A DNA stretch of 64,000 bases from Acetobacter musti (GCF_011516835.1 NZ_WOTB01000010.1:88936-152935), one strand, 5' to 3'; counted from the stretch's first letter, positions 8,705 through 17,816 are shown. Notes: generated from the letters alone by a model not told the origin. A program made the numbers and translations.

Positions 8705-10303
8705 TCAGCCAGACTGAACAATTCTCCGATGCAGCCGGGTCACGGCGTCGGCCGCGGACAGGATCGCTCCCTCCTGCCAGCCGCAGAACCAGGAAACATG
8801 TTCGCCCGCCAGAATGATGCGGTTATCGATCCCGCACAGAGTCCGGTAATGCGCCGCCCGCGCCTCCTGCGACCAGAGCGCGCAGCATCCGAGAGTCCAC
8901 GGCATCCGGCTCCACGCGACGGCAACACCCCCGCGATACTCCTTCCTGTAGCCGGTATGAATTCTTTCTCCCTGAGCAAGCGCATTTTCGATACGCTCCG
9001 CCGGTGTCATGCCGGCGAAATCATAGGCTGCGGGCTCGTCAAACATATACCCGCCAAGCAGCACGGCAGGACCCGGGGAGAGAAAACCGCCGGCCGGATA
9101 GGAGATCTGTGTAATCGGCTGATCCGTAAAGGTAATACCGCCATAAATCTGATCATCCTCCTCCCAGAAACGCCGCCGGAATTCGAGCCCGATTTTCACC
9201 GATGACAGATAGGGCACCGCCGAAATCGCGGCGCGCATCGGCGCACTCACCTGAATATCGAGCTGGGACAGAATGGAAAGCGGTATCGTACAGACACAGT
9301 AATCCGCATCGACAGACTGAATGTTTCCAGGATGGGACGTGTCCTCATAGATGACCGTCACCCCCTTCTCCCCCTGATGAACCGCTTTCACCATGGCGTT
9401 GAGCGTCATAAGGTCACCGGTGCGCCGATAAAACGCCCTGCCGATCTGATCCATCCCGCCCACCGGCTGAAACAGCGTCTCCTGCATTTCGAGATCATTG
9501 AAAAACGCGATATTCTTCCAGAGCTGCGCATCAAGAATCTCGCTTTTGGCATAGGGAGCGGACGGAACCGGCGCACCGTCGGGACCACCTCCCTGTGGCC
9601 GGGAAAACCCCCTGCGAAAGGAACTCCGCTCCCCCTTCACATATTCCCCCGAAGGCGTCAGACCGCCCCACTCAGTCATGGCGGCCCGAAACTGAGATCG
9701 CTCCGGATCGGTGTCAAATAGCCCCTCAGTCCTGAGATCGGCCGCCTTCGCCAGCGTCTCCGCCGTATATCCGTAAAAATCCGAAGCATATTCGCGATAA
9801 CGAACCGGCCTTCCACCAAAAGCCTTCGATGAATGCAGCCACGCATTCTGATTGAACTGAACAAAAGGCTCCAGCTGAACGCCAAAAGCCCTGCAGTAAT
9901 GCAGAATCCCCTGATGATGATACGGGATTCTCCAGGGACCAGGATTAAAGTAATTCCCTGCCGCAAAACTGACGTTCTGCGTCGCCCCGCCCAGTTCATG
10001 AAGCGTATCGCCGCCACGCAGTGAAATATTCCGGCCGCCTGGACGATTCTGGAACTCCAGAATACGAACCTGATACCCGGCTTTGCGCAGTTCGAAGGCC
10101 GACAGCATTCCGGCAAGACCGCCGCCAAGAACAAGAATTTTCGTTCCGGACCGACCGCCCGAAAGCCCCGGCTCGCCCCTGAAATCCGTAGTCCGGGCGC
10201 CGGCGCTCATCGTCCGCCCGAACGCCGCCCCAAAAGCGCTCATTCCCATCCCCGCAAGCGTTCTGCGCCGCGTCGTCCCCCGAAAATCCTCCGACGATGC
10301 CAT
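8705..10303 (-). CDS. Flavin-containing amine oxidase / L-amino-acid oxidase with Tat-like signal
   Basis: A 532-residue FAD protein. The dinucleotide-binding motif ILVLGGGLAGM is at residues 56-66 and is followed by the RPGGR block typical of monoamine and L-amino-acid oxidases. The C-terminal ILAGEHVSWF and GWQEGAILSA segments are the family's second FAD contact. The N-terminus has twin arginines followed by a weakly hydrophobic stretch (TRRRTLAGMGMSAFGAAFG), consistent with export by the Tat system after FAD loading. The product would be a keto acid or aldehyde plus H2O2 and ammonia. The upstream aldolase gene is separated from it by a strong terminator. Confidence 0.87.
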   Translation of the reverse strand: MASSEDFRGTTRRRTLAGMGMSAFGAAFGRTMSAGARTTDFRGEPGLSGGRSGTKILVLGGGLAGMLSAFELRKAGYQVRILEFQNRPGGRNISLRGGDTLHELGGATQNVSFAAGNYFNPGPWRIPYHHQGILHYCRAFGVQLEPFVQFNQNAWLHSSKAFGGRPVRYREYASDFYGYTAETLAKAADLRTEGLFDTDPERSQFRAAMTEWGGLTPSGEYVKGERSSFRRGFSRPQGGGPDGAPVPSAPYAKSEILDAQLWKNIAFFNDLEMQETLFQPVGGMDQIGRAFYRRTGDLMTLNAMVKAVHQGEKGVTVIYEDTSHPGNIQSVDADYCVCTIPLSILSQLDIQVSAPMRAAISAVPYLSSVKIGLEFRRRFWEEDDQIYGGITFTDQPITQISYPAGGFLSPGPAVLLGGYMFDEPAAYDFAGMTPAERIENALAQGERIHTGYRKEYRGGVAVAWSRMPWTLGCCALWSQEARAAHYRTLCGIDNRIILAGEHVSWFCGWQEGAILSAADAVTRLHRRIVQSG

Positions 10304-10410
10304 ATGTAATCAGGCCTTTTCAGGATCAGAAGCCGAACAGCCACTCCGGCCACCGCGAGCAGAACTGAGCAACCCGCCAGGACAAAGCCACGCATTCCCG
10401 ACGTCCGCAC

Positions 10411-10445
10411 AAACAAAAAATGCGGACACCACACCGGTGTCCGCA
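10411..10445 (-). terminator. Rho-independent terminator for the class II aldolase gene
   Basis: A perfect 10-bp stem (TGCGGACACC at 10421-10430 and GGTGTCCGCA at 10436-10445) is followed on the minus strand by a T-run (complement of AAACAAAAAA, 10411-10420). It begins 13 bases beyond the aldolase stop and should stop most transcripts before the amine oxidase gene. Confidence 0.85.
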
Positions 10446-10457
10446 CCATTTTGCCGG

Positions 10458-11300
10458 TCAGTCGCGATAATCAGGCTCTTCCCTGTCGAGAATGAGCTTC
10501 ATTTCCTCAAAATGGCGGATCGAGAAATCCGTTATTCCCTCCCAGTCACGCGCGGTTTTTTCCGCCACGTCATCCGGAAGAACGGAAAGAGGCTGCCCGG
10601 TCGAATACGCATTGACGAGAATCTGGCAGGCCCGCTCGAGGGTATACATATCGTCGAACGCCTCACCAACGGTCTGAGCCACAACCATCACGCCGTGATT
10701 GCCCATCATCAGACGGGTTTTGTCGCCCATCAGCCCCGCCAGACGCGCGCCCTCATTCTCGCTGTCCGCCATGCCGCCATACAGCCTGTCCAGAGCCACG
10801 CGGCGAAAATAGCGCGCCGTGTTCTGTTCGATCGGAATAATCTCAGGATTCTGCAATGTCGCGATGGTGGTCGCATAAACGGGATGCAGATGCATCGCCA
10901 CCCGCGCCCGCGGAACGATCCTGTGCAGCTGGCCATGAATAGCCCAGGCGGTCGGATCGAGATCCCGGCTCGCGGCGTCTCCCGGTTCGTTCACATCGAC
11001 AAGAACCAGATCGCTGGCCCTGATCCGTGAAAAATGCCGCCATTTCGGATTGATGAGAAAGCGGGAACCATCCTCCGACACCGCCGCGCTGAAATGATTG
11101 GCGACAGCCTCATGAAAGCCCAGCCGGGCCGCGATGCGGAACGCCGCGGCAAGATCTGTCCGCACTGAAAGTTCGCAGCTTTCGCTCAATCTGTCCTCCC
11201 CGGCATTCTCACGCAGTCCCGGACAAAGCGTAGGCGTGACATTCCCGATGCGTAAAGAGCAGTTTTTCCTGGTCTCTGTATAGTTTTTTCCATCAGACAT
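10458..11300 (-). CDS. Class II aldolase/adducin family protein
   Basis: A 280-residue protein of the fold shared by fuculose-phosphate aldolase, ribulose-phosphate epimerase and 3-oxo-4-hydroxyacid decarboxylases. The metal-binding histidines are visible in MHLHPVYA and the later GNHGVMVV block. The core begins at about residue 40, so an internal start is possible; the ATG at 11300 directly follows a GGGGGG stretch. Function is probably C-C cleavage or decarboxylation of an oxidised intermediate. It is divergent from the flavin reductase at 11445, so one control region may serve both. A second member of the family is at 46182. Confidence 0.83.
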   Translation of the reverse strand: MSDGKNYTETRKNCSLRIGNVTPTLCPGLRENAGEDRLSESCELSVRTDLAAAFRIAARLGFHEAVANHFSAAVSEDGSRFLINPKWRHFSRIRASDLVLVDVNEPGDAASRDLDPTAWAIHGQLHRIVPRARVAMHLHPVYATTIATLQNPEIIPIEQNTARYFRRVALDRLYGGMADSENEGARLAGLMGDKTRLMMGNHGVMVVAQTVGEAFDDMYTLERACQILVNAYSTGQPLSVLPDDVAEKTARDWEGITDFSIRHFEEMKLILDREEPDYRD

Positions 11301-11444
11301 CCCCCCGGACGCCGCCGCACTGTACCCAACTGCGTAAAAAAATCGGAAGCAGAAAATCCACAGGAATAATTTGCATTACCGCCTGTCTGTGGCGTCAGAA
11401 TAAACATACCGAACAAGCAATGACCGGTAAGGACCGATATTTTT

Positions 11445-11966
11445 ATGGACGCAATGCCCGCTCCCGTCGACATCCCGCACGAAACACCGGAGCGATTCAT
11501 ATCGGCAATGGCAAAAGCCGCAACCGGCGTCTCCGTCGTGGCGACCTGGGGCGTCGCGGGACGTGCCGCGCGCACAATCAGCGCCTTTGCATCCATCTCC
11601 GCCGAACCCCCTGTCGTGATGGTCTCCGTCAGAGACGCCTCCCCCCTCACCCGCCAGATCTCCGCAAACGGCATGTTCAGCCTCAGCATTCTCTCCCCGG
11701 AACAACGCAGGGTCGCCGAACTGTTCGGCAGCTCCTCATCCGCCGAAGCCTCACTCGACGCCGAAGCCGTAAACTGGAAGACAGATCCCGATCACAGCGC
11801 CCTGTATCTCGAAAACAGCGCCTCCTCATTTCTGTGCGACGTATCAGAAGAAATCGTGGTCGGAACACACCACCTGTTTTTCGGCCTCGTCAGACGCGCC
11901 ATCGAAGGAAATGACAAAGCCCTTATCTACCACGCCCGCGCCTATGCCGCCCCTCTGAAACTGTAA
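11445..11966 (+). CDS. Flavin reductase-like domain protein (monooxygenase reductase component)
   Basis: A 173-residue protein matching the short-chain flavin reductase family (HpaC, RutF, NtaB). The N-terminal block TGVSVVAT, then AARTISAFASISAEPPVVMVSV and the FSLSILSPEQ segment, form the split-barrel FMN site. It reduces free FMN or FAD with NAD(P)H for two-component monooxygenases, and the NtaA-type oxygenase at 1-1119 and the LLM enzyme at 51886 are the two clients seen here. It converges with the gene at 12135, with a junction repeat between them. Confidence 0.87.
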   Translation: MDAMPAPVDIPHETPERFISAMAKAATGVSVVATWGVAGRAARTISAFASISAEPPVVMVSVRDASPLTRQISANGMFSLSILSPEQRRVAELFGSSSSAEASLDAEAVNWKTDPDHSALYLENSASSFLCDVSEEIVVGTHHLFFGLVRRAIEGNDKALIYHARAYAAPLKL

Positions 11967-12023
11967 CCCCCGGACATCCGCTCTCATCCCGTTCATTCAG
12001 AGACTGCTTTAAAATCCTGCCGA

Positions 12024-12119
12024 AAATTATAAAAAGTTTTTGGTGAAGCTTTTTTCAAAAAGCTTCAGAGAACGCCGCCTTTTTGAAAAAAGGCGGCACC
12101 CAAAAACTTTTGTTTTTCA
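12024..12119. repeat. Three-way-junction palindromic repeat, copy 3 (reverse orientation)
   Basis: The GAAGC hairpin comes first, then GCCGCC, enclosed by GTTTTTGGT and ACCCAAAAAC. Its flanks (GAGACTGC and AAATTATAAA on the left, CTTTTGTTTTTC on the right) are in the normal arrangement. It fills the convergent gap between the flavin reductase and the FAD protein and probably terminates both. Confidence 0.85.
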
Positions 12120-12134
12120 ATCAGGACCTTGCCG

Positions 12135-13448
12135 CTAAGAAGCCAGAATCCCGGCCAGATCGAAAGCCTGCCGCCTGATTTCAGGAATGGCCGTGGTCTC
12201 AAAAAGTTCCCCCGCCCGCATCGGCCCGATCGCGTAAACAGACGGATGCGCCACACCCGCCGGATCAAGAACCCGCCCGTCCGCATCAAGCGCAAAAGCA
12301 ACACCCATATCACCGGGCCGCGCCAGGCCATCATCGAAAAGTCCGGCCAGCAACGGCGACGCCACACGACGATAATTCGTGTCCGGCCCGGTGCAGTTCA
12401 TCACCCGCCCGGCTTCATGGCGCTCCGTCCCCACAGCCGTCCTGAGCGTGATCAGCGCACCCGTCCCGCTCTCCACAACAGACTGCACATGCGCCCGCCG
12501 GATCACCAGCCGCCCCTCACGCAGATCCAGCCGGACAGCCTCCGCGATCTCCGGCGCCATCCGATGACGCGAAACACTCCAGTAATGAAAAAGATGCTGC
12601 CGGAACCGACGCTTTTCCCTGAGAGACAATCGCTTCCAGAGCCCGTTCGACACCCCCCGCAGACTGTCCGTCGCCGCGCGCCAGTCACATCCCTCACGCA
12701 GCGCCTTGCGAAAATCGCACAGATAAGCCAGCGCAGCCGGCGCCGCATCTGGCGGAATAACAGACGCGTCCCGCGCCTCATACGGCGCATGACCCCGGCT
12801 CAGAAGACCATGACGGGACACCATGGTGACCACACCCCGATGCCCGCTCTCCCGCAGGCCAAGGAGCATATCGACCGAAGTCAGCCCGGTCCCGATGAGG
12901 GTCGCCGGCAGATCCGGCGATAACGGAGCCACCCCGCCGCGCCACGGATTACGCAGATACGCGCCGGATTCCACCACCCCGGCGCTGACCTCAGGAACGT
13001 CGACAGGCGGGAAATGCCCCATGGCCAGAACGACCCTGCCCGCCCGCAGCCTCTCTCCTCCGGCAAGCTCCACCACGACATCGTCCCCGTCAGGCCGGAC
13101 GGATATCGCCGTTCCCCGGATATGACGCACCCCCGCCGCCCCGAACTGCCCGCGCAGGTAACGGCCATACGTCATCCTCGGGATGAAAGAGCCCCGCTCC
13201 GCCCGGACCTCGCTGTCGCTCCGCAGCCAGTCGAGGAAATGATCCGGCCGGTCGGGAAACGCACTCATGTTCCACGCCGGCACATTGAGCAGATGGCGCG
13301 GGCACGTCGTGGAATAAGCCAGACCCGTCCCCACGGCCTCACGCGCCTCGACAACGACAACCCGCGCGGCGCCGGTCAGACGCGCCAGATGAATCGCAAG
13401 AAGCGCCCCGCTGGCGCCACCCCCGATAATTACGACAGGCCGGTTCAT
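12135..13448 (-). CDS. FAD/NAD(P)-binding oxidoreductase-like protein
   Basis: A 437-residue protein beginning with a Rossmann motif, VVIIGGGASGALLA (GGGASG at residues 9-14), followed by an acidic end to the second strand (VVVEAREAVGTGLAYS). The RHLLNVPAWNMSAFPDRPDHF block is typical of the FAD-NAD(P)-binding family of HI0933/YdhS-like proteins, whose reaction is unknown. A second nucleotide-binding segment, ATLIGTGLTSVDML, is in the middle, and the C-terminal YAIGPMRAGELFETTAIPE is also family-typical. No neighbour points to a substrate. It is codon-typical for the window. Confidence 0.75.
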   Translation of the reverse strand: MNRPVVIIGGGASGALLAIHLARLTGAARVVVVEAREAVGTGLAYSTTCPRHLLNVPAWNMSAFPDRPDHFLDWLRSDSEVRAERGSFIPRMTYGRYLRGQFGAAGVRHIRGTAISVRPDGDDVVVELAGGERLRAGRVVLAMGHFPPVDVPEVSAGVVESGAYLRNPWRGGVAPLSPDLPATLIGTGLTSVDMLLGLRESGHRGVVTMVSRHGLLSRGHAPYEARDASVIPPDAAPAALAYLCDFRKALREGCDWRAATDSLRGVSNGLWKRLSLREKRRFRQHLFHYWSVSRHRMAPEIAEAVRLDLREGRLVIRRAHVQSVVESGTGALITLRTAVGTERHEAGRVMNCTGPDTNYRRVASPLLAGLFDDGLARPGDMGVAFALDADGRVLDPAGVAHPSVYAIGPMRAGELFETTAIPEIRRQAFDLAGILAS

Positions 13449-14129
13449 CGTCTTCCCCCTCCGCCACCGGACGCAGACAGCAGAACCGCCCGCCAGATGC
13501 CCGCGGAGTAGCAGGCTAATTTCCGTCCCGGACCAGCCCCCGCGCTGTAAAATAATGTAATATCACAGCGCCCACACCCAGACCGGAGCAGAAAACAGAC
13601 CGCCCGCCAGCCGTTACCCCGCCATCTCCCGCGTCAGCCAGCCCGGCATCGGGTCCACCGCCCCGTCCTCCACCACCAGCCACTGAACACCGCCGCATCA
13701 CACGCCCCCCGGCATCACTTCAGACGGCAGACCCGTTCTTCCGCAATGACCGGAAAATACAGCACCATCGCTGAATGGCGCATCGCTGACAACGATGCCG
13801 ATGCGCGACCAACGTAGCCCCATCGTCCGACGTGGCGTTCACGCCACCCTGAACAGCAACAGGCCGCCCGCCACTGTTCATCGTGACGACGAGGATGCAT
13901 ACTGGAATCGTAACGTTCATGGTCTGCCCGGAGAGCAGACACGCCCCCAGGGAGAGCCGCCAGAATATCCTCCTTCCCGACACAGAAACTGGAGAGAACA
14001 GAAACACTGTTCGCCAGACATCAGTTCTCGCTGACCGACCTGTACTTCCGGAAGCTCTTATCCGACCGTTTCAATGCTTCCCTCAGGACATTCCGGCACC
14101 GGACCGGAACAGAAATAACGGAGTTCGTA
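13449..14129. other. 681-bp gap without a recognised gene
   Basis: I find no convincing gene here. Short frames in both directions (for example 13720-14007 on the minus strand) have no recognisable domain. A small hairpin GTCTGC-N7-GCAGAC lies at 13922-13940. The segment nearest 14130 carries the ribosome site (CGGAG) of the amidohydrolase, and its promoter is presumably within the last 200 bases. The length is unusual for this compact genome, so a decayed gene or a small RNA is possible. Confidence 0.5.
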
Positions 14130-15893
14130 GTGAAGTCATTCTATGGTTTTATGGTTCTGAGCGCATTGTCCGGTGTCGCGGCATCTCCCGCAATGGCGGA
14201 AACTCTCGCTATCGTGGGAGGACAGGTCTTTGACGGAACAGGGACTCCCGCCAGACAGAGCACCATTCTTATCCAGGATGACCGCATCACCGCCGTCGGC
14301 AAAAACCTGACGATCCCGCAGGACGCCAGAATCATCGACGTGCATGGCATGGCCGTCACGCCCGGCCTTTATGACCTGCATACGCACTGGACCGCCAGTG
14401 GCGAACCCGCCGATTTTCCCGCAATCGCCCACGCCTATCTCGCATCCGGTGTGACCACGGTTAACGATTTCAATGAAGAGCCGGAAGCCTTCGCTCCGCT
14501 CCGCGAATGGCTCACCCATCTGCGTTCCCCCCACGTCAATTTCGCAGCCCGCATCAGCACGCCCGGCGGCCACGGCGCGGACTGGGCGGATCAGGGAACA
14601 ACGAAATGGATCAGCTCTCCCGGGAGCGCAAAAGCCGCCATCGACAGCGTCGTTGCGTATAAACCCGATCTGATCAAGATTTTTACCGACGGATGGCGGT
14701 ATGGCCGGATGCCGGATAACACCAGCATGAATGAAGCGACGCTCGCCGCCGCGGTCGCCGAAACGCATAATTATCACCTCAAAGTGCTGACCCACACCGT
14801 TACCGTCGAGAAGGGACTCATCGCCGCCCGCGCAAAAGTCGACGCGCTGGCGCACGGTTTGCAGGACCGGGTGCTGACACCGGAAGAAGTCGAAACAATC
14901 AGAGCCAGCGGCATGGGCGATATCCCCACGCTCTCTGTTTATGATCCCGATAAATGGCAGCACTCCGCCGATCATAAAATCGTTTCCGATCATACGCTTT
15001 TTGAAAACGCTCTTAAAAACGTGAAAAAGCTGTTCAGGGCAGGCGTGCCCATCGGGGTCGGCACAGACGCAGGCATGCCCGCGACCCCTCACGGCGCCTC
15101 CACGCTGCATGAACTGAAACTTCTGGTACGTGCCGGCCTGACGCCTTCGGAAGCGCTGATGGCCGCAACCCGCGTCAGCGCCACCCTGCTCGGCCAGGAA
15201 GGAGACCGGGGCACCATCGCCCCCGGCATGCGTGCGGACATCGTCGTCTTCGACGGACGGCCTTGGCGGAACATAGCCGACGTGCATCATGTCGCCATGA
15301 CGATGGTCGACGGCCGCTCTCTCGCCGGAATCGGCTCCGTGCCGGAGACCAGCGACGATTCAGCGTGGGCCATTCCCGCAACCGCCGCCAGACTGATCGA
15401 CGATTTCGAGCGTCCCGACGGACGATCCTCCCTCGACACGCTGCGTAAGGACACCATGGATCGCGGACCGGACAGAACGGAAGAAGTCTCCGTTGTGATC
15501 CCGCGCGAAAACGGAAAGGGAAACGCCCTGTTCATAGCAGCCCGGATGGCGGATAAAACGGATGCGTATGCCGGTGTCGCGGTGCCGCTCACACGCGGCT
15601 CGGTCCGGCCTGTCGATGTCACCGCCTATAAAGGGATCGCTCTGGACATTCGCGGATCGCAATGCCAGACCCGGGTCACGGTCAATGGCACTGTCGGCAT
15701 GGCATGGACTGCTCCGGTCGCGGTCTCACAAAACTGGAAAAAAATCCGCGTGCCCTTCAGCACGCTGCAGGCCGCCGACCCGAAAAAAAGCCGGGCCTGG
15801 ACCGGCAAGGACATTACAGAAGTGGAAACAGGCCAGAGCTGCCCCGCAGGGCAGAAAAGCTGGCTGGAAGTCGATAACCTCAGCTTTTACTGA
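14130..15893 (+). CDS. Secreted amidohydrolase with C-terminal CIA30-like domain
   Basis: A 587-residue protein that starts with GTG at 14130 after CGGAG. Residues 1-23 are a signal peptide ending in AMA. Residues 25 to about 400 are an imidazolonepropionase/prolidase-type metal-dependent hydrolase: metal ligands His84 and His86 (DLHTHW), a middle His in VLTHTV, and the Asp in GVGTDAGMPA. From about residue 405 to the end there is a beta-sandwich with features of the CIA30 / NADH:ubiquinone intermediate-associated family (LIDDFERPDGRS, DVTAYKGIALDIRG, WKKIRVPFSTLQ), probably a carbohydrate- or substrate-binding module. The predicted role is periplasmic hydrolysis of a cyclic amide or dipeptide-like compound; the substrate is unknown. 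It is isolated by a gap upstream and a repeat downstream. Confidence 0.82.
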   Translation: MKSFYGFMVLSALSGVAASPAMAETLAIVGGQVFDGTGTPARQSTILIQDDRITAVGKNLTIPQDARIIDVHGMAVTPGLYDLHTHWTASGEPADFPAIAHAYLASGVTTVNDFNEEPEAFAPLREWLTHLRSPHVNFAARISTPGGHGADWADQGTTKWISSPGSAKAAIDSVVAYKPDLIKIFTDGWRYGRMPDNTSMNEATLAAAVAETHNYHLKVLTHTVTVEKGLIAARAKVDALAHGLQDRVLTPEEVETIRASGMGDIPTLSVYDPDKWQHSADHKIVSDHTLFENALKNVKKLFRAGVPIGVGTDAGMPATPHGASTLHELKLLVRAGLTPSEALMAATRVSATLLGQEGDRGTIAPGMRADIVVFDGRPWRNIADVHHVAMTMVDGRSLAGIGSVPETSDDSAWAIPATAARLIDDFERPDGRSSLDTLRKDTMDRGPDRTEEVSVVIPRENGKGNALFIAARMADKTDAYAGVAVPLTRGSVRPVDVTAYKGIALDIRGSQCQTRVTVNGTVGMAWTAPVAVSQNWKKIRVPFSTLQAADPKKSRAWTGKDITEVETGQSCPAGQKSWLEVDNLSFY

Positions 15894-15911
15894 GAGACCG
15901 CCTTTAAATCA

Positions 15912-16002
15912 CAAGGAAATTTTTGGTGAAGCTTTTTTCAAAAAGCTTCTGAAAACGCCGCCTTTTTGAAAAAAGGCGGCACCCAAAAACTTTTGTTTTT
16001 TA
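15912..16002. repeat. Three-way-junction palindromic repeat, copy 4 (reverse orientation)
   Basis: The GAAGC hairpin comes first, then GCCGCC, with the outer stem GTTTTTGG weakened to ATTTTTGG on the left. The right flank CTTTTGTTTTTTATCAAAGG is conserved. It lies between the convergent amidohydrolase and fadD genes. Confidence 0.85.
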
Positions 16003-16073
16003 TCAAAGGCCTCTCGCCAGGTCTCTTTGTTCCGAAATAACATGGACAGGTCACCGAAAATCCCCGCCAGGAT

Positions 16074-17768
16074 TCACGAAACCGCTCCCCGCTCCGGCAC
16101 AGAAGAAGCAGCATTACGCAGCGCCTCCTGAGCAATCAGATCCTTGCGCGAGAGTTTCCCGATCAGCGTCTTCGGCAGCACATCTCGGAACACAATCTCA
16201 CGCGGCCGCTCGATCTTTGACACGAACTGACCAACATGATCGAGAAGCTCCTTCTCCGTCACCGCCATTCCCTCCTTCAGCGTCACAAACGCTTTCGGAG
16301 CCTGCCCGCGATAATCATCCGGCACTCCGATCACCAGCGCTTCCAGAATCGCCGGATGCCGGTAAAGCGCCTCCTCAATCACATGCGGATAAACATTGTA
16401 CCCGCCACAAAGAATAATGTCCTTCAGCCGGTCCACCAGATACAGATAGCCGTCATCGTCCAGATATCCCACATCGCCGGTCCGGAGAAATCCGTCCTTC
16501 GTAAAAGGATTTTCCACAGACTCGCCGCCACTGTACCCCAGCATCACCTGCGGCCCCCGAACCCAGACCTCACCGGACTGCCCTGCCGCAAGCCTCTGAT
16601 GCGGAAATGAAATATCCCGGATCTGCAGCTCCGTTCCCGCCACCGGCAACCCGCACGAGCCGTCACGCGCACCATTCAGCGGGTTAAAAGTGAGCACAGG
16701 CGATGTCTCGCTGAGACCATAGCCCTCGATCACCGGACAATGCGCCGTGTTCTCGAACTGCCTGCGCAACGCAACCGGAAGCGGCGCCCCGCCCGAAATC
16801 ACCGCCGTCATCGTCGTGAAACACTCGGGACTGATGTTCTTCTGCCGCAGCAGCGCCGTCAGAATCGTCGGAACCGCCGGAAACAATGTCACATGCGTCC
16901 GCCGCAGCGCCTCAAGCGTCGCCTGCGCGTCAAAACGCGGCAGCAGCACCATCATGCCCATCCGGTCAGCCGCCAGCAGCATCACGGTCATCATCGCAAA
17001 AACATGAAACAGAGGCAGAACCCCCAGAATGACCTGCGGCCCGGTCAGCGCCCCGTCAATCCGCTCACTGATCTGCTCCAGATTGGCGAGAAGATTGCCA
17101 TGCGTCAGCATCGCGGCCTTCGGCGTCCCCGTCGTGCCCCCCGTAAACTGATACACCGCCACATCCCGCGCCGGATCGATCTCAACCGGCTTCGGCCGCG
17201 CTTTCGTCGCAACCAGATCATGCCACCTCACCAGCCGCGCATCATGCTCGAACCGCACCAGCTCGCGCGTCCTGAACGCCCTGAACAGAAACGACTTCCC
17301 CCAGGGCAGCGCCTCAGTGAACGGACAGACGACAATGTGATGAATCGGACAGTCCCGCGTCGCCGCGATCGCCGGCATCGCAATCATCGCCAGATCCGTC
17401 ACCGCCAGAACGGACACCCCCGCCGTCAGCAGAACCTGATGAATCTCATGCTCCACATAAAGCGGATTGATATTGACGACGATGCCGCCGGCCCGCTGCA
17501 CCGCGAAAAACAGAATGACAGAATAAGGCGTGTTCGGAAGACACAGCCCGACACGATCCCCTTTTTTCACCCCCGCCGCCTGCAGACCCGCCGCCGTATG
17601 CTCCACGGCATGAAGCAGATCCCGGTAATCCGTCCGCCTGCCAAGAAAATCAATCGCCGCCGCCTCAGGCTTCTGCGCCGCGGCACGCACCAGAAGATCG
17701 GAAAGCGTCCCCGCTTTCGCAGCAGGTTTCAGATCGGCCATAAAACAGGGCTCCATGAAACGATCCAT
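16074..17768 (-). CDS. fadD: Long-chain fatty acid--CoA ligase
   Basis: A 564-residue acyl-CoA synthetase of the ANL superfamily. The ATP-binding loop QFTGGTTGTPKAAML is at about residues 207-221, the adenylate-contact EGYGLSETSP and the GWY-like FLRTGDVGYLDDDGYL blocks follow, and the C-terminal lysine motif PKTLIGKLSRKDL is intact. It activates imported fatty acids for beta-oxidation at the inner membrane. The ATG at 17768 has AAGGA well placed, so it is preferred over the Met at residue 10. It lies 48 bases downstream of fadL and is probably co-transcribed with it. Confidence 0.9.
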   Translation of the reverse strand: MDRFMEPCFMADLKPAAKAGTLSDLLVRAAAQKPEAAAIDFLGRRTDYRDLLHAVEHTAAGLQAAGVKKGDRVGLCLPNTPYSVILFFAVQRAGGIVVNINPLYVEHEIHQVLLTAGVSVLAVTDLAMIAMPAIAATRDCPIHHIVVCPFTEALPWGKSFLFRAFRTRELVRFEHDARLVRWHDLVATKARPKPVEIDPARDVAVYQFTGGTTGTPKAAMLTHGNLLANLEQISERIDGALTGPQVILGVLPLFHVFAMMTVMLLAADRMGMMVLLPRFDAQATLEALRRTHVTLFPAVPTILTALLRQKNISPECFTTMTAVISGGAPLPVALRRQFENTAHCPVIEGYGLSETSPVLTFNPLNGARDGSCGLPVAGTELQIRDISFPHQRLAAGQSGEVWVRGPQVMLGYSGGESVENPFTKDGFLRTGDVGYLDDDGYLYLVDRLKDIILCGGYNVYPHVIEEALYRHPAILEALVIGVPDDYRGQAPKAFVTLKEGMAVTEKELLDHVGQFVSKIERPREIVFRDVLPKTLIGKLSRKDLIAQEALRNAASSVPERGAVS

Positions 17769-17816
17769 ATCAGGTTCCTTATCGAATTCCTCATTGAATT
17801 CCTTCTGGCCACGACA

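Noticed and set aside
13720..14007. Minus-strand frame of 95 codons in the 13449-14129 gap
   Set aside because: No domain and no clear ribosome site; the fragment ending in SLRKNGSAV did not resemble a family I know.
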